From Halomonas sp. CH40 (GTDB taxonomy: Bacteria > Pseudomonadota > Gammaproteobacteria > Pseudomonadales > Halomonadaceae): a stretch of DNA of 64,000 nt. Of the stretch, positions 35,576 to 42,864 are shown one piece after another. Below the pieces are notes generated by a model. The model was not told where the DNA came from. It did no database searches and saw only the letters and a list, made by a program, of their open reading frames with translations. The stretch lies in contig CP112982.1 in NCBI GenBank assembly GCA_041875495.1, positions 1,302,001 through 1,366,000 on the forward strand, written 5' to 3'. The position numbers were made by a program, and so were the translations under genes. Numbering within the stretch: the stretch's first letter is position 1; each line of letters starts with the position of its first letter.

Positions 35576-36247
35576 CTAGGTGGTAGGGTCGGTTTTAGGC
35601 GCATTGCGCTGAGTGGGCGACTTATTAAACGCAGGTGATAGCGTTGTGGGATCTTGCTTGGCTTTGTGCGATTTGGCCGCTTCTGCCCACCACGTTAATT
35701 GACCCAGTGTGCGCCCAAAATAGCTTCCCCAGCGTTCTTGCTCCTGGGTAAATTCTCCATAGGTGTTTAGTGCTTCATGAGCTTTCGGTATATGGATCAT
35801 GGCGGAGACTGGCAGGCATCCCAGCTCAGATAGAAATGTGCGCATACTGACCGCAGCGCGTGCTCCTCCCCACTGTCCCATGGAGTAAGTCACGATAGCG
35901 CTGGGTTTGAAGGCAAACAGTGACGCGCCAAAATGATTGAGCAAATGGCTCAGTGCCGGGCTCATGGAATGGTTGTATTCAGGGCTGACCATCACATAGC
36001 CATCAGCTTGTTCAATTTTGCTAGCCAGTTCTGCCAAGTCATCCGGCACTTTGCTTTTTGCGTAGGCAAAATGCGGTTTGAACGCTACCGGAAGTGATAA
36101 TGACAGTGGGTCAATAATTTCTGCAGTGGTATTGGGTAGCGATGAAAGTAGGCGTTCACAGGCTTTGGCTACCCGTTCGCCCAGGCGAGCAGGGGCGGGT
36201 GGTGTCGTTGTCCGAGTTGAACCCAAAAATACCAGATAATGTGCCAT
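35576..36247 (-). CDS. NADPH-dependent FMN reductase family protein
   Basis: 223-residue flavodoxin-like reductase. The ATG at 36247 (MAHYLVFLGSTR) has AAGGAT upstream; earlier in-frame starts overlap arsH. FMN-phosphate loop GSTRTTTPPAPARLG and flavin contact SPEYNHSMSPALSHLLNHF are clear. The last ~35 residues are a low-complexity Lys/Pro/Thr tail that repeats DPTT. It sits between arsH and arsC, so a role in arsenical redox chemistry is likely but unproven; it is a distant cousin of ArsH. Confidence 0.85.
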   Translation of the reverse strand: MAHYLVFLGSTRTTTPPAPARLGERVAKACERLLSSLPNTTAEIIDPLSLSLPVAFKPHFAYAKSKVPDDLAELASKIEQADGYVMVSPEYNHSMSPALSHLLNHFGASLFAFKPSAIVTYSMGQWGGARAAVSMRTFLSELGCLPVSAMIHIPKAHEALNTYGEFTQEQERWGSYFGRTLGQLTWWAEAAKSHKAKQDPTTLSPAFNKSPTQRNAPKTDPTT

Positions 36248-36263
36248 CCGCTTTATCCTTCGC

Positions 36264-36992
36264 TTATATAGATCGCTGATTAACGCGTGTAGAGAGTTCT
36301 TCAGCACTTTCTTTACGTTCAGAGTAGCGATCGGTCAACCAGTCAGTTTTATCCCGGGTAAGATAAGTGAATTTAACCAGTTCCTCCATTACATCCACAA
36401 TACGGTCGTAGTACGCCGAGGGCTTCATACGGCCGTTGTCATCAAATTCCATAAATGCCTTGGGTACCGAGGACTGGTTCGGGATCGTCAGCATGCGCAT
36501 CCAGCGGCCCAGAACGCGCAGCTGGTTGACCGTGTTGAACGACTGAGAACCGCCATTCACCTGCATAACAGCCAGCGTTTTACCCTGAGTCGGGCGTACG
36601 GCACCCAATGATAAAGGTATCCAGTCAATCTGGGTTTTCATGATGCCGGTCATGGCGCCATGGCGTTCAGGCGAGCACCACACCATGCCTTCTGCCCATT
36701 CAGCCAGGTCACGTAACTCGGTCACTTTGGGATGCGATGTTTCTTCTGCATCCGGCAGTGGCAGATCTCGCGGATTGAAAATGCGCGTTTCAGCGCCCAT
36801 TGCCTGCAACAGGCGTGCAGCCTCTTCCACGGCGAGCCGACTGAAGGAGCGTTCACGCAGTGAGCCGTAAAGCAGCAGGATACGCGGAGGATGAGCAGCA
36901 TCAGTCAAGGAACCTAGCGCCTCGGCGGTGGGTGGGTTAAAAAGAGCCTGATCAATATTGGGCAGATCATCAAGGGAAGAAGGGGTAACCAT
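36264..36992 (-). CDS. arsH: ArsH organoarsenical oxidase
   Basis: NADPH:FMN flavoprotein that oxidises trivalent methyl and aryl arsenicals to less toxic pentavalent forms and can make H2O2. 242 residues. FMN loop [23 protein letters not shown] (about 41-63), [36 protein letters not shown], and [23 protein letters not shown] are diagnostic of ArsH. First gene of the minus-strand arsH-flavoprotein-arsC-CC/Se transcript; a putative operator lies ~25 bp upstream. Confidence 0.95.
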   Translation of the reverse strand: MVTPSSLDDLPNIDQALFNPPTAEALGSLTDAAHPPRILLLYGSLRERSFSRLAVEEAARLLQAMGAETRIFNPRDLPLPDAEETSHPKVTELRDLAEWAEGMVWCSPERHGAMTGIMKTQIDWIPLSLGAVRPTQGKTLAVMQVNGGSQSFNTVNQLRVLGRWMRMLTIPNQSSVPKAFMEFDDNGRMKPSAYYDRIVDVMEELVKFTYLTRDKTDWLTDRYSERKESAEELSTRVNQRSI

Positions 36993-37015
36993 ACTGAGCG
37001 CTATCCTCGGCTAGA

Positions 37016-37035
37016 ATATCCATGGGAAATTATAT
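37016..37035. promoter_or_regulatory. Putative ars operator 2 (ATAT-N12-ATAT), ahead of arsH
   Basis: ATAT at 37016-37019, 12 bp (CCATGGGAAATT), ATAT at 37032-37035, starting 24 bp upstream of the arsH ATG (minus strand). The core ATGG(G/A)AAATT is shared with operator 1. Confidence 0.5.
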
Positions 37036-37128
37036 CTGCATCATGTGGGTCACAGAACAACTGACAACAACAACGCCCCTAGCGGTCACTTGTTAACAGT
37101 CAGTGGGCAAGGGGCGCTGGTTAGGGCT

Positions 37129-37365
37129 TCAACCTTGCAGCATGCTCTCAATCTTGTGGCGATTCGGCACGCTGCCGCTGTGGGCGAGTTTGCCGTCGAT
37201 GGCGACTGCTGGCGTTGACATGACCTGATAACCCATGATGGCCGCAGGATCGGTCACTTTTGCCACGTCAACCTCGACGCCAAGCTCTTGCGCGATGGCC
37301 TCAATCTGTTCGGCGGTGGTGGTGCATTTTTTGCAGCCTGTGCCTAAAACTTCGATCTTTTTCAT
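37129..37365 (-). CDS. Small CxxC thioredoxin-like protein
   Basis: 78 residues, MTH895/TM0996-type redox protein. The ATG at 37365 has AGGAGAATCAAG upstream. Redox pair C11-x-x-C14 in GTGCKKCTTT and the cis-proline loop STPAVAIDGKLAHSG. Follows the permease gene by 26 bp. Such pairs (permease plus small thioredoxin) recur in arsenic and other metalloid loci; the thioredoxin may reduce the CSC motif of the permease or its cargo (inference). Confidence 0.88.
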   Translation of the reverse strand: MKKIEVLGTGCKKCTTTAEQIEAIAQELGVEVDVAKVTDPAAIMGYQVMSTPAVAIDGKLAHSGSVPNRHKIESMLQG

Positions 37366-37391
37366 CTTGATTCTCCTTGCGTGGATTTTGT

Positions 37392-38402
37392 TTAGAACCT
37401 GCCGCTGAAAAGCCAGGGGCTCAGCAGGTTGATCACCCAGCCAACGACCATGAAGTTGGCCAACAGGATGACAAAAATGATGGCGAGTAAGCGCCACTGC
37501 ATGACTTGCTTGAGCATGATGAATTCCGGGAAACTGGCGGCGACCGTGCTCATGCAGAAAGCCAGGGTAGTACCGACAGGGAGTCCTTTCATAATCAGGC
37601 TTTCCATGATGGGGATAACGCCAGTGGCATTGGAGTATAGCGGCAGGCCAGCCAGCACCGCCGCTGGCACATTCCACCACTGGCCGCTGCCAAGGTTGTC
37701 GGCAAACCAGCCGTCAGGCACAAAACCATGCAGTGCAGCGCCGAGGCCAACACCGATAATTACCCATTTCCAGATGCGTCCGACGATTTCCTTGAGTTCA
37801 TCGCGTGCAAATTCGTGGCGGTCTTTAAGGGTTAACTGGGGTGTTTCCCCTTGAGACTGATTGTCAGTGGGGTTTTCTGCCGCCTGCTGGTAGGCTTTGG
37901 CAGCGAAATCTTTTAGCCAGCGTTCACCGCGCACAGCATCCAGGAGCATGCCGCCGCCAATGCCCACTGCCATGCCGATGGCTATATACACTAAGGTGAA
38001 TTCCCAACCCAGCAGGCTCCACAGCATGATCACCGCGACTTCATTAATGATCGGCGAGGTGAACAGAAAGGCCATGGTGATGCCCAGCGGGATGCCCGCG
38101 CTGGTAAAACCCAGAAACAATGGAATGCTGGAACAGGAGCAAAACGGTGTGATAGCGCCGAAGCCTGCTCCAAAACCATAGCCCGCCAGACGGTTTTTCT
38201 GCTGGATGTAATGTCGCACACGCTCAAGATTCAGGGAGGCGCGCATCAGCGCAATGATGTAGATCATCACCACGAGAAGGGCAAAAATCTTGGTGGTGTC
38301 CTCGACGAAAAAATGCACCGATGTTCCCAACTTGCTGTTGGGGTTGAATCCGCCAAGATCGTAGACCAGCCAGTTGGCGAACCAGGTAAATACGTCCAGC
38401 AT
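37392..38402 (-). CDS. COG0701/ArsP-type permease
   Basis: Polytopic inner-membrane protein of the DUF318 permease family, which includes ArsP exporters of trivalent organoarsenicals. 336 residues from the ATG at 38402; a TTG three codons earlier abuts the ribosome-binding site. About 8 membrane segments in two repeats, each with a re-entrant-like motif: TPFCSCSSIPLFLGFTSAG (about 88-106) and LPLYSNATGVIPIMESL. A soluble loop rich in Gln/Glu lies at ~175-215. ArsP itself is usually shorter in this loop, so the substrate is uncertain. Confidence 0.83.
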   Translation of the reverse strand: MLDVFTWFANWLVYDLGGFNPNSKLGTSVHFFVEDTTKIFALLVVMIYIIALMRASLNLERVRHYIQQKNRLAGYGFGAGFGAITPFCSCSSIPLFLGFTSAGIPLGITMAFLFTSPIINEVAVIMLWSLLGWEFTLVYIAIGMAVGIGGGMLLDAVRGERWLKDFAAKAYQQAAENPTDNQSQGETPQLTLKDRHEFARDELKEIVGRIWKWVIIGVGLGAALHGFVPDGWFADNLGSGQWWNVPAAVLAGLPLYSNATGVIPIMESLIMKGLPVGTTLAFCMSTVAASFPEFIMLKQVMQWRLLAIIFVILLANFMVVGWVINLLSPWLFSGRF

Positions 38403-38424
38403 GGTAGTCAACCTCGTTGAGTGC

Positions 38425-38444
38425 CTATAGAAGAATGTCTATAG
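38425..38444. promoter_or_regulatory. Symmetric site CTATAG-N8-CTATAG ahead of the permease gene
   Basis: Two CTATAG hexamers (38425-38430 and 38439-38444), each palindromic, spaced so the whole is 20 bp and can be read as CTAT-N12-ATAG. Located 22 bp upstream of the permease ATG. Dimensions equal the ATAT-N12-ATAT sites of the same island; could be an operator for the permease-thioredoxin pair. Confidence 0.4.
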
Positions 38445-38487
38445 AGAAGACGCACCAGACAGGAAAAGGATACTTCTGCAAGGCTCA

Positions 38488-39033
38488 TTAATTCTCAGGC
38501 AAGGCACGATGGCAGCAGATACGCCCGTTGGCATCAAAGGTGATCTGGCACTGCTGGATCAAGCGCTCACGGAGGCGCTGGCGGGCACGCCGCAGGCGCG
38601 CCTTGGTGGCGGCTAACGTCAGGCCATGGCGACGGGCATAATCGGCCTGCTTTATGCCGTTAAGGTCACATTCGCTCAGAATGTGGGCATCGTCGGCCTC
38701 ACAGTGGGGCAAGGCGTTGGCAATACAGGCCGCCAGGCTATCTACCGGCATGCCGGCGGCGGGTTCGTCGGCAATGTCAATATCATCAACATCGACCCAG
38801 GGTTTACGGCGACGCTGTTCATCAATCCATTGACGTTTAGCGACGGTATAAAGCCAGGCTCTTGGCGTTGTCAGTTCACAAAACTCGGTTTTATGGGTGA
38901 GCGCTTGCATATAGACACGCTGGAGCAGCTCGTCGGCGGCATCTTTGTCCCCGCAGTGTTTGGTCAGAAAACGGTAGAGTTCCTGATGATGCGACTGCCA
39001 TGCGGCTTCAATGCAGGAAACTTTTTTGTGCAT
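38488..39033 (-). CDS. SigZ-like ECF RNA polymerase sigma factor
   Basis: 181 residues from the ATG at 39033 (MHKKVSCIEAAWQSHH), with GGAGG 9 nt upstream; the longer frame to 39120 runs into the acr3 end. Region 2: ELYRFLTKHCGDKDAADELLQRVY and AWLYTVAKRQWIDEQRRRK; region 4 helix-turn-helix: IKQADYARRHGLTLAATKARLRRARQRLRERL. A short cysteine-containing tail (QCQITFDANGRICCH) resembles the SigZ family end. Located 40 bp after acr3 on the same strand. No anti-sigma gene is adjacent, so control could act through the tail cysteines (speculative). Confidence 0.85.
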   Translation of the reverse strand: MHKKVSCIEAAWQSHHQELYRFLTKHCGDKDAADELLQRVYMQALTHKTEFCELTTPRAWLYTVAKRQWIDEQRRRKPWVDVDDIDIADEPAAGMPVDSLAACIANALPHCEADDAHILSECDLNGIKQADYARRHGLTLAATKARLRRARQRLRERLIQQCQITFDANGRICCHRALPEN

Positions 39034-39073
39034 GTTCAGGTGGCCTCCGTCAGCGTGGCTCAAGGTGAGGAGA

Positions 39074-40153
39074 TTATCCTTTCGCAGGTGCCGGAAAATG
39101 CTGGCGTGTCTTATTGGCAATCCGCACCAGCGCGAGCATCAGCGGGACTTCTACCAGCACGCCGACAACGGTGGCCAGCGCCGCACCGGATTGAAGGCCA
39201 AACAGGGCAATGGCTGCCGCAACGGCCAGCTCAAAAAAGTTGCTGGCTCCTATCATGGCACCGGGTGCTGCGATGTTATGCGGTACCTGCCAGGCTTTGG
39301 CCCAACCGTAAGCGATAAAGAAGATCAGGAAGGTTTGCAGAATCAGCGGGATGGCAATCAAGACAATATGCAGCGGGTTATTGAGGATCACTTCACCCTG
39401 AAAAGCAAACAGTAGTACCAGGGTAATAATCAGAGCGGCGGGCGTAATGGGCCCAACGCGTTTCATAAAGACGTTGTCGTACCATTCGCTGCCGTGTTTC
39501 TTGATCAGCGACTGACGGGTGATATAGCCCGCTGTCAGCGGTATGACGATATACAAAAGTACCGAAAGGGCAACGGTGTTCCAAGGCACCTGAATATTCG
39601 AAATACCCAGCAGAAAGACAACAATCGGCGCAAAGGCAAACAGCATGATGAGGTCATTCAGAGAGACCTGAACCAGGGTATAGGCCGCATCGCCGCGGGT
39701 CAGGTAACTCCACACAAAGACCATAGCCGTGCAAGGCGCAGCGCCTAACAGAATGGCACCGGCCAGGTATTGATTAGCCAGTTCAGGGGCGATAAAGGGG
39801 CTGAACACCACGGTTAGAAAGAACCAGGCAATGGCGAACATGCTGAAGGGCTTGATCAGCCAGTTCACAGTAGTGGTGATAATCAGCCCCTTGGGCTGGC
39901 GCCGAACGCCGAGGATGGCAGTGAAATCTATCTGCGCCATCATGGGGAAGATCATCGCCCAGATCAGTATCGCCACCGGAATGGATACCTGCGCATACTC
40001 AAAGCGCGATAAGGTTTCCGGCACGGCAGGCGCCCATTGCCCCAGGGCAATGCCGGCAATAATTGCCAAGGCCACCCAAAGGGATAAAAAGCGTTCGAAG
40101 AGCCCCATGCCTGAAGACGTGCTGGGGGCGCTATTGTCTTTATCAGTGGTCAT
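39074..40153 (-). CDS. acr3: Arsenite efflux transporter ACR3
   Basis: Exports arsenite (and possibly antimonite) across the inner membrane. 359 residues from the ATG at 40153 with GAGGGA upstream. Ten hydrophobic segments; conserved thiolate in GAAPCTAMVFVWSYLTRGD, VQVSLNDLIMLFAFAPI, and conserved Glu in GASNFFELAVAAAIALFG. The motifs are those of the ACR3 family, not ArsB. Divergent from the phosphatase-type arsC, with a shared 141-bp control region. Confidence 0.95.
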   Translation of the reverse strand: MTTDKDNSAPSTSSGMGLFERFLSLWVALAIIAGIALGQWAPAVPETLSRFEYAQVSIPVAILIWAMIFPMMAQIDFTAILGVRRQPKGLIITTTVNWLIKPFSMFAIAWFFLTVVFSPFIAPELANQYLAGAILLGAAPCTAMVFVWSYLTRGDAAYTLVQVSLNDLIMLFAFAPIVVFLLGISNIQVPWNTVALSVLLYIVIPLTAGYITRQSLIKKHGSEWYDNVFMKRVGPITPAALIITLVLLFAFQGEVILNNPLHIVLIAIPLILQTFLIFFIAYGWAKAWQVPHNIAAPGAMIGASNFFELAVAAAIALFGLQSGAALATVVGVLVEVPLMLALVRIANKTRQHFPAPAKG

Positions 40154-40198
40154 GACATTCCCTCGGTTTTGAGCAAAGTGCTGATCGTCAGTGTTATC

Positions 40199-40218
40199 AT
40201 ATACGTTATTGCGTATAT
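40199..40218. promoter_or_regulatory. Putative ars operator 3 (perfect inverted repeat) between acr3 and arsC2
   Basis: ATATACG (40199-40205), 6-bp spacer TTATTG, CGTATAT (40212-40218): a perfect 7-bp inverted repeat that also fits ATAT-N12-ATAT. It lies in the middle of the divergent promoter region, so one repressor could control both directions. Confidence 0.65.
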
Positions 40219-40294
40219 TTTTAATGATTGCCACAGAAATGTCATTTTGCAGGTGTAGCGTTAGCAACACATCAACCTGAAGAGTGTTACCGCT

Positions 40295-40702
40295 ATGTCT
40301 AAACGCCGCGTTCTGTTTTTGTGCAACGCTAACTCCGCCCGTTCCCTGATGGGAGAGGTGCTTCTGCGCTCCATGGCGGGTGACCGGTTTGAGGCGTTCA
40401 GTGCGGGTTCCGAGCCGGATCAGCCGCATGCATTTACGCTGGAAGCGCTTGAAAAGCAGGGCTTACCGGTGACCAATCTAAAGAGTAAGTCACTGGATCT
40501 GTTTGAAGGCGAACACTTTGATTGCGTGATTGTGCTTTGCGATAAAGCACGCCAGGCATGTCGCGAATTTGAAGGCGGAGCAGGTGAAATTCTGCACTGG
40601 GATATCCGTGACCCGAGACTGATCGGTAAGCCTGATGCCTATGAACAGGCGCTGTTGGAAATTCGCCGCCGCTTGCAGCTGTGGATTCCTCTACATAAAT
40701 AA
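40295..40702 (+). CDS. arsC2: Arsenate reductase, low-molecular-weight phosphatase type
   Basis: Thioredoxin-type arsenate reductase family sharing the fold of LMW tyrosine phosphatases. 135 residues. P-loop C10-x5-R16 (CNANSAR), phosphatase Asp in HWDIRDPRLIG, extra redox cysteines in LCDKARQAC. Cys pair placement resembles Pseudomonas-type ArsC enzymes that couple to thioredoxin or glutathione. Divergent from acr3. A protein phosphatase role is less likely in this context. The symbol is only a label to separate it from the gene at 35140. Confidence 0.9.
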   Translation: MSKRRVLFLCNANSARSLMGEVLLRSMAGDRFEAFSAGSEPDQPHAFTLEALEKQGLPVTNLKSKSLDLFEGEHFDCVIVLCDKARQACREFEGGAGEILHWDIRDPRLIGKPDAYEQALLEIRRRLQLWIPLHK

Positions 40703-40722
40703 CAGCCGTCAACAGGCGCTAG

Positions 40723-41526
40723 CTATGGGTGGGGAACCACCAGAACGGGGCAGTCAATTCCTTCAAGAAGCGCTTCTGCGGTATTGCCCAGCAGGCGCTC
40801 TTTGAACCTGCTGTGGCCTTGTTGGCCAATGATCAGCAGATCGGCCTCCCAGCGCTTGGCTTCGTCGATCAAGGCTTTGCGAGCCTGGCCTGAGACAATC
40901 ACACTATCGAGCTTGGGAATGCGAGTGGCCAGGGCGATAAGGTGAAGTTCAGCCACTTCACGGCCACGGCCGTCCGCGTAAAGTAAAGCCTCTGAGATCA
41001 GCGCCACCCGGTTGCGGAAATGTTCCGCCAGTTGTTCAAACAGTCGCTCGGCAGGTACTGCAGAAGACGAAACATCTGTCGCCAGTATCAGTGTCGTGTA
41101 ACCATGGCGAAGCTCATACGCAGCGTTGATAGGTTCCATCCATAAAGGTGTCTGGCTTAAATGGGAAAGCCGTTGGATGGTGCTGCCCAGCAGCCTTTCA
41201 GTAAAGCCGCCGCTACCTTTGCTGCCGCACAGAATGACGTCGGCTTGCTGTGCTACTGCCATTGCTGCCAGGCATTCACTGGGTTTGCCTGCGTCAATCA
41301 GGCAAGTGACTGCCAAGCCGATATCCCTGAACGGCTGCGCTTCATTTTCCAGACGTTGCTGCAGCTGTTGTCTGTCGCTCAAGGTGGGGTTAGCAATTTC
41401 TTTTGGGCTGATGATGCTCGCCAGCGTAATGGTGTTAACCCCTTTGCCACGCAGGCGCATCAGACGCTGCTGAAGAACTGGCCAGGCGGCAGAAAAATCA
41501 ACGCCAATCAATACGTGAGCGAACAT
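40723..41526 (-). CDS. Tandem universal stress protein (UspA family)
   Basis: 267 residues with two Usp domains. The N-terminal half starts FAHVLIGVDFSAAW and ends GSKGSGGFTERLLGSTIQRLSHLSQTPLW; the C-terminal half ends LLIIGQQGHSRFKERLLGNTAEALLEGIDCPVLVV, a G-x2-G-x9-G-type ATP-binding loop. AGGAG 9 nt before the ATG. Marks the right border of the arsenic island; convergent with arsC2. Confidence 0.92.
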   Translation of the reverse strand: MFAHVLIGVDFSAAWPVLQQRLMRLRGKGVNTITLASIISPKEIANPTLSDRQQLQQRLENEAQPFRDIGLAVTCLIDAGKPSECLAAMAVAQQADVILCGSKGSGGFTERLLGSTIQRLSHLSQTPLWMEPINAAYELRHGYTTLILATDVSSSAVPAERLFEQLAEHFRNRVALISEALLYADGRGREVAELHLIALATRIPKLDSVIVSGQARKALIDEAKRWEADLLIIGQQGHSRFKERLLGNTAEALLEGIDCPVLVVPHP

Positions 41527-41566
41527 CAGTCAGGCTCCTGTTAAACGTTCCTGTTGTCAGGTAAGT

Positions 41567-42754
41567 CTAGTTGATCAGCTCGATGGCAACCGCTGTGGCT
41601 TCACCGCCGCCAATGCACAGGCTGGCAATGCCGCGCTTGCCTCCCTGGGTACGCAAGGCATGAATCAGAGTAACAATGATCCGTGAGCCGGTAGAGCCAA
41701 TCGGATGGCCTTGGGCACAGGCACCGCCATAGATGTTCACTTTCTCATGGGGCAGGCCCAGATCATCCATCGCCATCAGGGTAACCACAGAAAAGGCTTC
41801 GTTGATTTCAAACAGATCTACATCGTCAACCGTCCAGTCAAGCTTGGCCATCAGCTTTTCAATGGCGCCAACCGGGGCGATGGTGAACTCACTGGGATGG
41901 CGCGAATTTGTGCTGTGCCCGAGCATGCGTGCGAGCGGTTGCAGGCCTCTCTGATCCGCGAGGCTCTGGCGCGTTATGATCAGCGCGGAAGCACCGTCCG
42001 AGATAGAGCTTGAGTTAGCGGCGGTCAGGGTGCCATCTTTGGCAAACGCCGGGCGTAATTCACGGATCTTGTCCAGCTTGGCCTGAAACGGCTGTTCATC
42101 GTGGGAAACCACGCTTTCGCCTTTGCGGCTTTTGACTGTGACAGGGGCCATTTCTGCGTCCAGGTGGCCAGCATTGGTAGCCTCCATGGCGCGTTCCAGG
42201 GAGGCGATAGCAAAGTCATCCAGCCGCTCTCGGCTGTAACCGCGCTGGGTGGCAATCTCCTGGGCAAAAACCCCCATCAGCTTGCCGGTCTCGGCATCTT
42301 CCAGCCCGTCCAGGAACATATGGTCTTTGAGTTCCCCATGGCCCAGACGATAACCGGCACGCGCTTTGGTCATCAGGTGAGGAGCGTTAGACATGGATTC
42401 CATGCCGCCCGCCAGTACAAAGTCGCCACTGCCCGCCTTGATAATATCGTGAGCCAGCATGGCAGCTTTCATGCCTGAGCCACACAGCTTGTTGATGGTG
42501 GTGGCACCGTTGGCATCAGGAATGCCGGCCTGGCGCATGGCTTGCCGAGCCGGGCCCTGCTTGACGCCCGCGGGAAGCACACAGCCCATGATGCCTTCAT
42601 TGATATCCTCGCCTTGAATACCTGCACGCTCAACCGCAGCGCTGATGGCCACTGCCGCCAGCTCGGGAGCTGTCATGCTGGAAAGGCTACCCATCATGCC
42701 GCCCATTGGCGTGCGTGTGGCGGAAAGAAATACAACATCGTCACGTTGGCTCAT
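41567..42754 (-). CDS. Acetyl-CoA C-acyltransferase (thiolase)
   Basis: Thiolytic cleavage of 3-ketoacyl-CoA, or the reverse acetoacetyl-CoA synthesis. 395 residues from the ATG at 42754 (MSQRDDV) with AGGAGAAACGT upstream. Nucleophile Cys in INKLCGSGMKAAM, GGACAQGHPIGSTGSRI with catalytic His, and second Cys in SLCIGGGEATA. Divergent from a TetR regulator and a set of acyl-CoA genes, so probably the last step of the same degradation route. AtoB/FadA-type; chain length cannot be read from sequence. Confidence 0.93.
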   Translation of the reverse strand: MSQRDDVVFLSATRTPMGGMMGSLSSMTAPELAAVAISAAVERAGIQGEDINEGIMGCVLPAGVKQGPARQAMRQAGIPDANGATTINKLCGSGMKAAMLAHDIIKAGSGDFVLAGGMESMSNAPHLMTKARAGYRLGHGELKDHMFLDGLEDAETGKLMGVFAQEIATQRGYSRERLDDFAIASLERAMEATNAGHLDAEMAPVTVKSRKGESVVSHDEQPFQAKLDKIRELRPAFAKDGTLTAANSSSISDGASALIITRQSLADQRGLQPLARMLGHSTNSRHPSEFTIAPVGAIEKLMAKLDWTVDDVDLFEINEAFSVVTLMAMDDLGLPHEKVNIYGGACAQGHPIGSTGSRIIVTLIHALRTQGGKRGIASLCIGGGEATAVAIELIN

Positions 42755-42852
42755 ACGTTTCTCCTGCAATGAATTGGCTTGTTATGATTGTTCATGGGTC
42801 GTTGACCCCAAGGCAGCGCTATGGTCTTCTTGATAGTAACCAAGCAAGCGCT

Positions 42853-42864
42853 AGTGTAAACACT
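42853..42864. promoter_or_regulatory. Inverted repeat AGTGT-AA-ACACT at the TetR gene start
   Basis: Perfect 5-bp arms immediately before the TetR ATG, preceded by CAAGCAAGCGCT (with palindromic AGCGCT). Together they lie in the 110-bp divergent region between thiolase and regulator, where an autoregulatory operator would be expected. Confidence 0.45.

Noticed and set aside
37074..37116. Terminator behind the thioredoxin-like gene
   Set aside because: A GC-rich imperfect inverted repeat (CGCCCCT.../...AGGGGCG) exists, but the arms are bulged and no T-tract follows on the minus strand.
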